The position numbers and the translations under genes are program-made. From contig NZ_SOBN01000002.1 of the NCBI RefSeq assembly GCF_004365705.1, forward strand, positions 1,612,001 to 1,676,000: 64,000 nucleotides of DNA. Reading direction: 5' to 3'. Below the pieces are notes generated by a model. It was not told where the DNA came from. It ran no database searches and was given only the letters and a program-made list of their open reading frames with translations. This document shows positions 54,298 to 62,768 of the stretch, in pieces (the stretch's first letter is position 1; every line of letters begins with the position of its first letter). Source of the stretch: Streptomyces sp. 846.5 (GTDB lineage: Bacteria > Actinomycetota > Actinomycetes > Streptomycetales > Streptomycetaceae).

Positions 54298-55116
54298 GTG
54301 AGTACGACCCTCGACCCGGCCCGTGTGATCGGGCACAAGGTCCTCGACGCCGACGGCCACAAGATCGGGCAGGCGGACGAGGTGTACCTGGACGACAGCA
54401 CCGGCACCCCGCAGTGGGTCACCGTCAAGGGCGGGCGCTTCGGCGGCAAGGGCCACTTCGCCCCGCTGGGCGGCGCCGTCCTGGTGAACGACGATGTGCG
54501 GCTCGCCTATGCCAAGGCCCAGGTCGACAGCGCACCGGAGCTGGAGACCGGACGGCATCTCTCGGTGGAGGAGGAGCTCACCCTCTACCAGCACTACGGG
54601 CTGGGGCAGCCGGAGCACAGCATGACGGGCATGAACAACACGACCGGCGTGAACCACGTGACCGGCATGGCCGGCATGACCGGCGCCATGGCCCCTGCCG
54701 CCGCCCCGATGGGCACCGGCGAGCGCGACGGCAGGGTGATGACCCGGTACGAGGAGCGCCTGCACGTGGGCACCGAGCGGGTCGAGGCCGGCCAGGCCCG
54801 GCTCCGCAAGACCGTCACCACCGAACAGGTCCAGCGGATCGTGCCGCTCGCCCACCAGGAGATCCGGGTCGAGCGGGAGCCGATCCCCGAGGGCGAGCAC
54901 GGCACCACGACGAGCACCGCCGACTTCGCCGAGGCCGACCTGGACGTGACGCTCTACGAGGAGCGCGCCGTGGTCACCAAGGAGGTCGTCGCCGTCGAAC
55001 GGGTGCGGCTGACGGTCGAGGAGGTCACCGAGCAGGTGACCGTGCACGAGGAGATCCGCACCGAGCAGATCGACCTCGTCGGCGACTCCCGGGAGGACCC
55101 GAAGAACCGCATGTGA
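54298..55116 (+). CDS. PRC-barrel and DUF2382 domain protein
   Basis: 272 residues from GTG 54298, with GGAGG 5 nt upstream. Residues about 5-90 form a PRC barrel (VIGHKVLDADGHKIGQADEVYLDD, then WVTVKGGRFGGKGHFAPLGGA). A Met/Thr/Gly-rich linker (MTGMNNTTGVNHVTGMAGMTG) follows, and residues about 145-262 are DUF2382 (RYEERLHVGTERVEAGQARLRKTV, then EEVTEQVTVHEEIRTEQIDL). DUF2382 proteins are stress- and desiccation-associated in many bacteria, but the function is unproven. Confidence 0.9.
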   Translation: MSTTLDPARVIGHKVLDADGHKIGQADEVYLDDSTGTPQWVTVKGGRFGGKGHFAPLGGAVLVNDDVRLAYAKAQVDSAPELETGRHLSVEEELTLYQHYGLGQPEHSMTGMNNTTGVNHVTGMAGMTGAMAPAAAPMGTGERDGRVMTRYEERLHVGTERVEAGQARLRKTVTTEQVQRIVPLAHQEIRVEREPIPEGEHGTTTSTADFAEADLDVTLYEERAVVTKEVVAVERVRLTVEEVTEQVTVHEEIRTEQIDLVGDSREDPKNRM

Positions 55117-55214
55117 CCGGGGTGACCGCCGCTCCCGCCCGCGTGCGACCCGTCGCACCGGCGCGGGAGCGGCGTCTGCGCGCGGCCGGGCTGAGACTGG
55201 GGCCAAGGAGAGAC

Positions 55215-55604
55215 ATGGACGACTTCGCCGTACCGACCCCGCAGGACCAGGTCTCGCTCTACCTGGAGGCCCTCGAACTGCAGATGGACCCGGACCAGTT
55301 CCGGGTCCTCGGCGCCCTGCTGGAGGGCGCCGGGCAGCTGTACAAGTTCGGTCTCGAGCAGGTCGACGCCGCCGTCGACGACGTGGACGAGGAGTTCCTC
55401 ACCGAGGACGTGATGGAGGAGTTCCTGGTCATCGTGGGCATGCTCACCACCGGGCGGATGGACCAGCAGGTCGTGGACATCGGCGGCGGCATCGTCACGG
55501 TGGTGACCCAGGACGTCGCCACCGACCCGGTGCGGATGCGTGAGCTCCGTACCTGGGCCGCCCAGCAGCGGGCACTGCGCGACGCGGACGGGCCGGACGC
55601 CTGA
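55215..55604 (+). CDS. Acidic hypothetical protein
   Basis: 129 residues, strongly acidic (DDVDEEFLTEDVMEEF), all-helical prediction. No family recognised. ATG 55215 has AAGGAG 4 nt upstream, a strong site, which is why this frame is chosen over the long overlapping frames. It lies 98 nt after the DUF2382 gene and probably belongs to the same transcript. Confidence 0.72.
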   Translation: MDDFAVPTPQDQVSLYLEALELQMDPDQFRVLGALLEGAGQLYKFGLEQVDAAVDDVDEEFLTEDVMEEFLVIVGMLTTGRMDQQVVDIGGGIVTVVTQDVATDPVRMRELRTWAAQQRALRDADGPDA

Positions 55605-55634
55605 CGGCGGCCGCGGCGGGCTGCTACGCGCGGC

Positions 55635-56105
55635 TCAGCCGGTCGGCTCGGGGCTGATCCGCAGGGTCTCCCGGTCGACCTGCTCGCCGCAGTGGTGGCA
55701 GACGGTGTCCACCTCCAGCGGGTGGCCGCAGTCGTGGGCGAACTCGGCGGTGCCGCCAGGCCCCCACTTCTGCCCCCACTGGGCCAGCGCCAGCAGGATC
55801 GGCCCGACCTCCGCGCCCGCCGCGGTGAGGTGGTACTCGTGGCGCGGCGGATGTTCGGAGTACTGGCGGCGTTCGACCACGCCGGCCGCCTCCAGCTTGC
55901 GCAGCCGGTCGGCCAGGATGTCGCGCGAGGCCCCGGTGAACCTGGTGATCTGCTCGAAGCGGTGCACCCCGTAGCGCATCTCGCGGATGGCCAGCAGCGT
56001 CCAGCGCTCCCCCAGCAGCTCCAGCGACGCCGCGACGGGGCAGGGGCGCGGCCTGGGCGTCCGGTCGGCCATGGTGTCCATCCCGACCATCGTGTCGATG
56101 TCCAT
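55635..56105 (-). CDS. HxlR family transcriptional regulator with C-terminal Cys cluster
   Basis: 156 residues from the ATG at 56103-56105; a shorter start at 56072 is possible. HxlR core: CPVAASLELLGERWTLLAIREM, then RFEQITRFTGASRDILADRLRKLEAAG, then wing RHEYHLTAAGAEV. Unusually the C-terminus adds AHDCGHPLEVDTVCHHCGEQVD, with four Cys/His positions that could bind metal. Divergent from an MFS pump, with a 17-bp inverted repeat between them. Confidence 0.91.
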   Translation of the reverse strand: MDIDTMVGMDTMADRTPRPRPCPVAASLELLGERWTLLAIREMRYGVHRFEQITRFTGASRDILADRLRKLEAAGVVERRQYSEHPPRHEYHLTAAGAEVGPILLALAQWGQKWGPGGTAEFAHDCGHPLEVDTVCHHCGEQVDRETLRISPEPTG

Positions 56106-56117
56106 GCGACCCACTCT

Positions 56118-56181
56118 AGTCAGTTGTGGTTTCCAACGCACAGCACTAGGGTCGAGAGTCCGTAGGAAATCCCAACTGACT
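56118..56181. promoter_or_regulatory. 17-bp inverted repeats between hxlR-type gene and MFS pump
   Basis: AGTCAGTTGTGGTTTCC (56118-56134) recurs inverted at 56165-56181 with 15 of 17 bases matching, including a perfect 9-bp AGTCAGTTG/CAACTGACT. Centres are 47 nt apart, one beside each divergent start (13 nt from each gene). They look like paired HxlR operators giving autoregulation and pump control. Confidence 0.7.
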
Positions 56182-56194
56182 TCATGGAGCTGCC

Positions 56195-57694
56195 ATGTCC
56201 GCCACCGATCCGACCGCGCGCGGACTGGCGGAACCACCGCCCGCGGCCGAACCCGAGGCCCCCGAGGACCCCGCGGCCCGCAGACACGCCCTGCGGGTGC
56301 TGGCCCTGGGCAGCCTGGGGGTGTTCGTGGTGTTCCTCGACACCACGATCGTCAACATCGCCTTCCCGACCATCAGCCGCAGCTTCCACACCGGCTCCGC
56401 GCAGCTGTCCTGGGTGCTGAACGCCTACAGCCTGGTCTTCGCCGCGGTGCTGATACCGGCAGGACGCCTGGCCGACCGCTACGGACGCAAGCGGCTTTTC
56501 CTGACCGGGATGCTCGGATTCGCCCTGATGAGCGGGGTCTGCGGGCTGGCGCCCGGCACCGGCCTGCTGATCGCGGCCCGGGCCCTGCAGGCCGTGTTCG
56601 CCGCCCTGGTGGTGCCGACCTCGCTGGCGCTGATCCTGCCCGAGTTCAGCGCCGCCCGGCGCCATGTCGCCGTCGGCACCTGGGGCGCCATGGGAGCCGC
56701 GGCCGCGGCGCTCGGGCCCACCATCGGCGCGCTGCTCACCGAGTACGCCTCCTGGCGCTGGATCTTCCTGGTCAACGTGCCGATCTGCGTGCTCGTCGCG
56801 GTCCTCGGCCGCCGGCTGCTGCCGGAGAGCCGCGATCCCGCCGCCAGCGGCATCCCCGACCCGCTCGGCGTGCTGCTCGTCGCCGGCGCGCCGGCGATGC
56901 TGAGCCTCGCCATCGTCGAGGGCCCGGACTGGGGCTGGTCCGATCCCCGGGTGCTCGGCGCCTTCGCACTGTCCGCCGTGCTGCTCGCGGCGTTCCTGCG
57001 GCGCTCGGCCACCGCCGCCCAGCCGGTCCTGGACCTGTCGCTGTTCCGGGAGCACCAGTTCCGGGTGGTCAATGCCGCGACCCTGCTCTTCGCGACCGCC
57101 TTCTACGGGATGCTGCTGGCCAATGTGATCTTCCTGCAGACCGTCTGGCACTACTCCGTGCTGCGCTCCGCGCTCGCCAGCGCCCTCGGACCGATGCTGG
57201 TCACGCTGATCGCGCGGACCTCCAGCCGGATCGCGGCGAAGGCCGGACACCGCCCGGTGCTGCTGGCCGGGTCGGTCGCCTGGGTGCTCGCCGCCGCCGG
57301 ATTCGCCACGGCCGCCGGGGGTTCGCCGCACTGGCTCACCCACTGGCTGCCGTGGACGCTGCTGATGGGCCTGGCGATCGGGCTGACCCTGCCGGTCCAG
57401 TCGGGCGCCGCGGTCAAGCATCTGCCGCCGGAGCGCTTCGCCATCGGATCGGCCGTCAACTCCAGCTTCCGGCAGCTCGGCGCGGTGCTCGGGATCAGCA
57501 TCTTCGTCGCCGTCCTCGGCACCCCGGCGCCGGCCGCCGCTGTCAGCGCGTTCGACCACGTCTGGTGGGTCTTCGCCGGCCTCGGACTGGCCGCCGGACT
57601 GGTCCAACTCCTGCCCGCACGAACGCCGCTGACCTTGCCTGAAGTGCCGTCCTCCGCCACTACACTGGAGGCCACACCCCCGCGGAGCGCCTGA
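56195..57694 (+). CDS. MFS efflux transporter, DHA2 (EmrB/QacA) family
   Basis: 499 residues, about 14 helices. VFVVFLDTTIVNIAFPTISRSF is the helix-1 motif, GRLADRYGRKRLFLTGM is motif A, and WGAMGAAAAALGPTIGALL is motif C. Exports a toxic or signalling compound. ATG with GGAGC 5 nt upstream; regulated by the divergent HxlR protein through the repeat pair. Followed 8 nt later by the broken methyltransferase, so read-through is likely. Confidence 0.93.
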   Translation: MSATDPTARGLAEPPPAAEPEAPEDPAARRHALRVLALGSLGVFVVFLDTTIVNIAFPTISRSFHTGSAQLSWVLNAYSLVFAAVLIPAGRLADRYGRKRLFLTGMLGFALMSGVCGLAPGTGLLIAARALQAVFAALVVPTSLALILPEFSAARRHVAVGTWGAMGAAAAALGPTIGALLTEYASWRWIFLVNVPICVLVAVLGRRLLPESRDPAASGIPDPLGVLLVAGAPAMLSLAIVEGPDWGWSDPRVLGAFALSAVLLAAFLRRSATAAQPVLDLSLFREHQFRVVNAATLLFATAFYGMLLANVIFLQTVWHYSVLRSALASALGPMLVTLIARTSSRIAAKAGHRPVLLAGSVAWVLAAAGFATAAGGSPHWLTHWLPWTLLMGLAIGLTLPVQSGAAVKHLPPERFAIGSAVNSSFRQLGAVLGISIFVAVLGTPAPAAAVSAFDHVWWVFAGLGLAAGLVQLLPARTPLTLPEVPSSATTLEATPPRSA

Positions 57695-57702
57695 AGGATG
57701 CG

Positions 57703-58512
57703 ATGACCGACCAGACCTGGATCCCGGCGGACGTGGACACCGGGCGGCCCAGCATCGCGCGCATCTACGACTTCCATCTCGGCGGGAGCCACAATGTTCC
57801 GGTCGACCGCGCGGCCGCCCGCGAAGTGGTCGCGATGATGCCGGAACTGCCCGCCATCCTGCGGGCGAACCGGGCCTTTCTGATCCGGTGCGTGGAGTAC
57901 CTGGCCGGACGGGGCGTCAGGAGCTTCCTGGACCTGGGCTCGGGCATCCCGACCGTGGGGAACGTCCATTAGATCGCCCAGGCGGTCGACCCGCAGGCCC
58001 AGGTGGTCTACGTGGACAACGACCCGGTCGCGGTGGAGCACAGCCGGCGGATACTGCTGGGCGACGACCGCGCCGTGGCCGTCGACGGGGACCTCCGCGA
58101 CGCGGTGTCGATCCTGACCGACCCCGAGGTCGACCGGCTGGTGCTGAGCCCCGGCGAGCCCGTCGCGGTGCTGATGAGCGCCGTGCTGCACTTCGTCCCC
58201 GACGACGCCGAGGCGGCCGACCTGGTCGCGGCCTACCGCGACGCGATCCCGTCCGGCAGCTACCTGGCGGTGTCGCACGCCAGTCTCCACGAGGAGTCCG
58301 CCGCCCGGATCGGACGGGCAGCGGAGAAGTACTCCCGCAAGGTCGCGCCGATGAAGGTGCGGTCCCGGGAACAGGTCGCCGAGCTGCTGAAGGGCTTCGA
58401 GATCGTGGCGCCCGGCGTCGTCTACTGCGAGCAGTGGCGACCCGGCCCCGACGACGACCCCGCGCCGGTCTACCCGCTGCCCCAGGCCTGCGCGGTGGCC
58501 CGCAAGCCCTGA
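57703..58512 (+). pseudogene. S-adenosylmethionine-dependent methyltransferase (DUF574/PF04672), interrupted by an in-frame TAG
   Basis: The frame is open from 57703 to 58512 (269 residues) except for a TAG at 57970-57972. Left part: WIPADVDTGRPSIARIYDFHLGGSHNVPVDR, then FLDLGSGIPTVGNVH, motif I of this family. Right part: IAQAVDPQAQVVYVDNDPVAVEHSRRIL, then VLMSAVLHFVPDD, then SHASLHEE. The family normally reads NVHEIAQ, so one G-to-T change (GAG to TAG) explains the stop. Everything else is intact and in frame, which argues for a recent mutation or a sequencing error. Restart at a later GTG would lack motif I. Confidence 0.85.
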
Positions 58513-58998
58513 TCACAGCTCCAGGTCCACCTGGATCCGCTTGCCGCCGGCCTGGCGCTCGACCTCGAAGCGGCGGCACAGCGCCAGGACGATCTCCAGC
58601 CCGTGCCGCCCGATCCGGGCCGGGTCGGTCTCGCTGGGGACCGGCAGCGTCGGCTGGGTGTCCCACAGGGTGACCCGCAGGCTCCCCTGATCCAGGATGC
58701 CGTCGTCGAGCTCCAGGTCCAGCAGGCACGGCCCCGGCGCGTACTTGGCGGCGTTGGTCACCAGCTCGCTGACCACCAGCCGGGCGTCCTCCAGCAGCGC
58801 GGCGGTGACGGCGACCCCGTGCTCCGACTGCGCGCGGGCCAGGAAGTCCGTGACGAAGCCGCGGGCCGCGCCGACGGTGCCGGGGCTGCCGTCGTAGGTC
58901 GCACCCGCGGTGAGCCCGGCCCGACGCGGCCACGTCCCGTCCCGGGCCTGCCGCACCCCGTGCGCCCGCCGCCGTTCCCACGCCTGCTGGGCCTCCAT
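58513..58998 (-). CDS. RsbW-like ATP-binding protein (HATPase_c)
   Basis: 161 residues: a basic N-terminal region of about 45 residues, then a GHKL ATPase domain with SELVTNAAKYAPG, LRVTLWDTQPTLP and IGRHGLEIVLALCRRFEVE. Single-domain anti-sigma-type kinase; its partner is unknown. Second such gene in the window. It abuts the methyltransferase stop, convergent with no gap. Confidence 0.88.
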   Translation of the reverse strand: MEAQQAWERRRAHGVRQARDGTWPRRAGLTAGATYDGSPGTVGAARGFVTDFLARAQSEHGVAVTAALLEDARLVVSELVTNAAKYAPGPCLLDLELDDGILDQGSLRVTLWDTQPTLPVPSETDPARIGRHGLEIVLALCRRFEVERQAGGKRIQVDLEL

Positions 58999-59122
58999 CG
59001 GCCGCCTGCCTCTCGTACCACCCGCCGGTCCGCCCGTGAGCGGCGGGCGACAGCCGCACGTCTACCCGCGTCGCCCACGTCCAATCCGGTCCGCCAGCCC
59101 TTTCCCTGGGTAGGAGCCGGGC

Positions 59123-60007
59123 ATGCGGTCGGAGACGAGCGGGGACACTGACGGTACTGTCATGGGCGCGCGCTCGCAGCAGGCGCCGGACTTTGGGCTG
59201 TTCGGCCCGGAGTCGGTGACCTGGCGGGTGCACGCCGATCCGATGATGCTGCCCGCCGGGCTGCGCGCGCTGCTGCTCCAGGCGCTGCACCCGCTGGCGA
59301 TGGCCGGCGTGGCCGAGCACTCCCGGTACCGGGAGGACCCCTGGGGGCGGCTGATGCGCACCGCGCAGTACGTCGGCGCGGTCACCTACGGCAGCACCGA
59401 GCAGGCGGAGCAGGCGCTGGCCCGGGTCCGGGCCGTGCACCTGCGGGTGCGCGGGACCGATCCGGAGACCGGCGCGAGCTACCGCGCCGACGACCCGGAG
59501 CTGCTGACCTGGGTGCACTGCTGCGAGACGGACAGCTTCCTGCGGGTCACCCGGGCCGGCGGGCTGCGGCTGACCGCCGCCGAGGCGGACCGCTATGTCG
59601 CCGAGCAGCGGGAGACGGCCTGGCGGCTGGGGGTCCCCCGGACGGCTCCGCTGCCCTCGACGGTGCGCGGGCTGGCCGACTACTTCGACCGGATCCGTCC
59701 GGAACTGCGGGCCGGTCCGGCGGCCCGGGAGGCCGCCCGCTTCGCCCTGCTGCCGCCGATGCCGCTCTGGGTCGAGCTGGCCACGCCCGCGCGGCCGGCC
59801 TGGACCGGGATAATGGCCTTGGGCGTGGCCTCGCTGCCGCGCTGGGCCAGGCGCCTCTATGGGCTCCCGGGATGGCCGGTGGCGGATCTGGGCGCGCGGG
59901 TGGCGACCCGCTCGCTGCGCACCTCGCTGCTGGTCCTGCCCGCAGGGCTGCGCGAGGGCCCGCACCTCAGGGAGGCCCGGGCCAGGCTCGCCGCCGTCCA
60001 CGGGTAG
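59123..60007 (+). CDS. DUF2236 / MpaB-like oxygenase family protein
   Basis: 294 residues. Family stretches: PDFGLFGPESVTWRVHADPMMLPAGLRALLLQALHPLAMAGVAEHS, then GRLMRTAQYVGAVTYGS, then LLTWVHCCETDSFL. The conserved His and Arg residues bind heme b in the latex-clearing Lcp and MpaB-like oxygenases of this superfamily (family knowledge). Substrate unknown. ATG 59123 with AGGAG 7 nt upstream. The next gene follows after 41 nt and may be co-transcribed. Confidence 0.88.
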   Translation: MRSETSGDTDGTVMGARSQQAPDFGLFGPESVTWRVHADPMMLPAGLRALLLQALHPLAMAGVAEHSRYREDPWGRLMRTAQYVGAVTYGSTEQAEQALARVRAVHLRVRGTDPETGASYRADDPELLTWVHCCETDSFLRVTRAGGLRLTAAEADRYVAEQRETAWRLGVPRTAPLPSTVRGLADYFDRIRPELRAGPAAREAARFALLPPMPLWVELATPARPAWTGIMALGVASLPRWARRLYGLPGWPVADLGARVATRSLRTSLLVLPAGLREGPHLREARARLAAVHG

Positions 60008-60048
60008 CCGAAGGACAGCGCAGGGCAGACCGGGAAAGGGAGGCAGCC

Positions 60049-60876
60049 GTGCCCGAGGGCGACTCGGTCTTCCGCACCGCCCGCATGCTGCACTCCGCGC
60101 TGGCCGGACGGGAGTTGACCACCGCCGAGCTGCGCGTGCCCGCGCACGCGACCGCGGAGCTGACCGGGCGGCAGGTGCTGGAGGTGCTGCCACGTGGCAA
60201 GCACCTGCTGACCAGGATCGAGGGCGGGCTGACCCTGCACACCCATCTGCGGATGGACGGCCGCTGGCAGACCTACGGCAGCTCCGAGCGCTGGGGCGGC
60301 GGCCCCGCCTGGCAGATCCGGGCGGTGCTGGGCAACGCCGAGCACACCGCCGTCGGCTACCGGCTGCCCGTGGTCGAACTGCTGCGGACCGGGGAGGAGC
60401 AGCGCGCGGTCGGCCATCTGGGCCCGGACCTGCTCGGCCCGGACTGGGACGCCGCCGAGGCCCTGCGGCGGCTGTCAGCCGATCTGGGACGGCCGCTCGC
60501 CCTCGCCCTGCTGGACCAGCGCAACCTGGCCGGTATCGGCAATGTCTACGCCAATGAGCTGTGCTTCCTGGCCGGGGCCGGCCCGTGGACCCCGTTCGGC
60601 GAGGTGGCGCGCCCGGACCGGGTGGTGGCCCTGGCCCACCGGCTGCTGGGTCTGAACCGGCTGCGCTCCGGACACATCACCACCGGCGACGTCCGCGCCG
60701 ACCGCCGGCACTGGGTCTACGGGCGGGCCGGGCAGCCCTGTCGCCGCTGCGGCACCCGGATCGCCCGCTCCACCATCGGCGCCCCGCCGCAGGACCGGAT
60801 CGTCTTCTGGTGCCCGCGCTGCCAGCCCGGCGAAGCGCTGTCGCGCCGAACGGAGCATTCGCCCGAAACGGTCTAA
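60049..60876 (+). CDS. nei: Formamidopyrimidine-DNA glycosylase family protein, Nei-type
   Basis: 275 residues starting at GTG 60049 with GGGAGG upstream. After Met removal the N-terminus is PEGDS, giving the catalytic Pro2 and Glu3 of Fpg/Nei glycosylases. H2TH region LDQRNLAGIGNVYANELCFLAG holds the conserved Asn; a C-terminal zinc finger follows with Cys in CRRCGT and CPRCQP. It removes oxidised bases and nicks the strand. Closest in layout to mycobacterial Nei2. Confidence 0.93.
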   Translation: MPEGDSVFRTARMLHSALAGRELTTAELRVPAHATAELTGRQVLEVLPRGKHLLTRIEGGLTLHTHLRMDGRWQTYGSSERWGGGPAWQIRAVLGNAEHTAVGYRLPVVELLRTGEEQRAVGHLGPDLLGPDWDAAEALRRLSADLGRPLALALLDQRNLAGIGNVYANELCFLAGAGPWTPFGEVARPDRVVALAHRLLGLNRLRSGHITTGDVRADRRHWVYGRAGQPCRRCGTRIARSTIGAPPQDRIVFWCPRCQPGEALSRRTEHSPETV

Positions 60877-60943
60877 AGTCGTCGCGATGGGCCATGTGCA
60901 CAGATTCGCCGATGTGCACAGCAGCACAGTCCAGGAGGAAGCG

Positions 60944-61759
60944 ATGACGGCACCACCGGCCGAGAGTCGGACCACCCCCCGGGTCCCCTGCATCCCGGGC
61001 GCCCCCAGCTGGGTCAGCCTGCTCGCCCGCGACCCGGCCGCCCAGCAGGCGTACTACGGCGCGCTGCTCGGCTGGCACTACGAACGGGTCCAGGAGGAGT
61101 GGTGGGGCGCCTACGCCTTCGCCGTGGCCCAGGGCCAGCGGGTGGCCGGCATCGGCTCGCAGCCCCAGGGCTGGGCCACCGCGCCGACGACCTGGACGGT
61201 CTTCTTCGGCGTCGAGGACATCGACGGGGCGGCCGCGCGGGTGCGCGAGCGCGTCGGCACGGTGGGGATCGGCCCGGTCGACGTCAGCGCCGGGCGCGTC
61301 GCCATCGCGGTGGACCCGTCCGGCGCGGTGTTCGGGCTGTGGCAGGGCCGGCCCGGGCCCACCCGGATCCTGGAGATGTCCGGCGCGCCGTCCTGGATGG
61401 AACTGCGCACCGACCCGTTCGCCGCCGCCCTGTTCTACGGCGAGGTGCTGGACTGGGCCGGCCAGGAGCGCAAGCACCTGGACGTGCAGTGGGAGAACGA
61501 GCGGGTGGTGCTGCGGGCCGGCGGCCATCGGATCGCCGCCCTGCGCGAGGCGGACCCGCTGCTGGCCGGCGGTACGACCCGGGCCGAACGCCCGTACTGG
61601 CATGTCTCCTTCGCGGTGGACGACGCCGACACCGCGGCCGAACGGGCGATCCGGCTGGGCGGCACCGCGGTGCTGCCGGTCGCCGACTCGCCCTACGGGC
61701 GCATCGCCGAACTGCGCGACCCCGAGGGCGCCCGGTTCGCGCTGATCAGCAACGACTGA
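60944..61759 (+). CDS. VOC superfamily protein with two glyoxalase-like domains
   Basis: 271 residues from ATG 60944 (AGGAGGAAGCG upstream). Two VOC repeats: residues about 20-140 (PSWVSLLARDPAAQQAYYGALLGWHYE ... VDPSGAVFGLWQ) and about 148-268 (PSWMELRTDPFAAALFYGEVLDWAG ... RDPEGARFALI). Both halves carry the A-x-x-FYGxxL signature. Such proteins cover dioxygenases, glyoxalases and hydroxylases; the exact activity is open. Starting further upstream is possible but lacks a ribosome site. Confidence 0.9.
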   Translation: MTAPPAESRTTPRVPCIPGAPSWVSLLARDPAAQQAYYGALLGWHYERVQEEWWGAYAFAVAQGQRVAGIGSQPQGWATAPTTWTVFFGVEDIDGAAARVRERVGTVGIGPVDVSAGRVAIAVDPSGAVFGLWQGRPGPTRILEMSGAPSWMELRTDPFAAALFYGEVLDWAGQERKHLDVQWENERVVLRAGGHRIAALREADPLLAGGTTRAERPYWHVSFAVDDADTAAERAIRLGGTAVLPVADSPYGRIAELRDPEGARFALISND

Positions 61760-61896
61760 ACCGGTCGCCCGGAAGCTGCGCAGCAGCCGGCCGGAAGCCG
61801 CGCCGATCCGGGCCGCTTGTGGCACTGTCGAGACCGTGGCGAGCACTACCGCGCTCCCTGTGCGACCCATCCGTCTCCTGATTATCTGGAGTGAGC

Positions 61897-62364
61897 ATGC
61901 GACAGGACACCCACCCCGACTACCACCCCGTCGTGTTCCGGGACCGGTCGGCCGGCTACGCCTTCCTCACCCGGTCCACGGCGACCAGCGAGCAGACCAT
62001 CGAGTGGGACGACGGCGCTACGTATCCGGTGGTGGACGTCGAGATCTCCGCCGAGAGCCACCCGTTCCACACCGGCCGGGCCAGGACCGTCGACCCGCAG
62101 GGCGAGATCGCCAAGTTCCAGCGCCGCTACGGCGGCGGCGGTGCCGGCGGCGGCGTCGGTGACGACGGTGACGACGCGGTGCGCACCCCGACCCCGGGCG
62201 AGGTCACACCGGACGCGCTGCTGCACACCGGCAGCGACGGCGAGGTGTCCCCCGAGGACCTGGTCCAGGCCAGCGGACGGGACGTCACCCCGCAGACGCT
62301 GGAGTGGGCCCGCCGGCGGCTGGCCGAGGAGGGCCGGGCGGCCGTGGAGAAGCAGCTGCCCTGA
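61897..62364 (+). CDS. rpmE2: Type B 50S ribosomal protein L31 with long C-terminal extension
   Basis: 155 residues from ATG 61897 (GGAGTGAGC upstream). Residues 1 to about 80 are L31B without the zinc Cys motif: HPDYHPVVFRDRSAGYAFLTRST, then DDGATYPVVDVEISAESHPFHTG, then GEIAKFQRRYG. L31B is usually 84-90 aa; here a Gly/Asp-rich linker and about 55 further residues follow (PTPGEVTPDALLHTGSDGEVSPEDL, then WARRRLAEEGRAAV). L31B replaces zinc-binding L31A under zinc limitation. I looked for a Zur box upstream and found none convincing. Confidence 0.88.
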   Translation: MRQDTHPDYHPVVFRDRSAGYAFLTRSTATSEQTIEWDDGATYPVVDVEISAESHPFHTGRARTVDPQGEIAKFQRRYGGGGAGGGVGDDGDDAVRTPTPGEVTPDALLHTGSDGEVSPEDLVQASGRDVTPQTLEWARRRLAEEGRAAVEKQLP

Positions 62365-62383
62365 CCAGCACACGACCGCAGGA

Positions 62384-62410
62384 GGCCCGGTGACCAACTG
62401 TCACCGGGCC
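62384..62410. terminator. Perfect 11-bp hairpin terminator between convergent genes
   Basis: GGCCCGGTGAC (62384-62394) and GTCACCGGGCC (62400-62410) form an 11-bp stem with a 5-nt loop, followed on the plus strand by CTTTCC. It sits between the L31 stop (62364) and the convergent DUF2630 stop (62421), so it can end both transcripts. Confidence 0.85.
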
Positions 62411-62420
62411 CTTTCCGGCG

Positions 62421-62666
62421 TCAGGACTTGTAGCCCTCGACCTCGGACGCCGGCCGGATCGCCGCGGCGTCCTCGGCCTGTCCGAACTCGCGCAGGGCCC
62501 GGCGCTGCCGCAGCAGGTCCCAGCACTGGTCCAGCTGCACCTCGATCTCGGCGAGCTGCTTGTGCGCCAGCTCCGGATCCGCCTCCCCCGAGGCGACCTT
62601 GGCCCTCAACTCGTGCTCGGCGGTGACCATGCTGTTGATGGCCTCCAGGATGTCGGGATCAGCCAT
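62421..62666 (-). CDS. DUF2630 family protein
   Basis: 81 residues: ILEAINSMVTAEHELRAKVASGEADPELAHKQLAEIEVQLDQCWDLLRQRRALREFG is the whole DUF2630 domain, an all-helical actinobacterial family of unknown role. Full family length. ATG with GAGGAGCGC upstream. Convergent with the L31 gene. Confidence 0.93.
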   Translation of the reverse strand: MADPDILEAINSMVTAEHELRAKVASGEADPELAHKQLAEIEVQLDQCWDLLRQRRALREFGQAEDAAAIRPASEVEGYKS

Positions 62667-62768
62667 GCGCTCCTCCTGAGGTCCTGCGGATTTGTCCTGT
62701 GGAAACGGCCGGATCGGGGGCTGCCCCCGCTCCCATCCTGCCCGTACGGCCCGCGCCCTGCACGGCGA

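Noticed and set aside
53898-55604. 568-codon plus-strand frame across the DUF2382 region
   Set aside because: Its first two thirds are a shadow of the DUF2382 gene in another frame; only the last part, from ATG 55215 with a strong ribosome site, looks real.
61760-61896. Possible Zur box upstream of type-B L31
   Set aside because: No TGAAAATNATTTTCA-like palindrome is present; the only AT-rich stretch, CTGATTATCTGG, is not symmetric.
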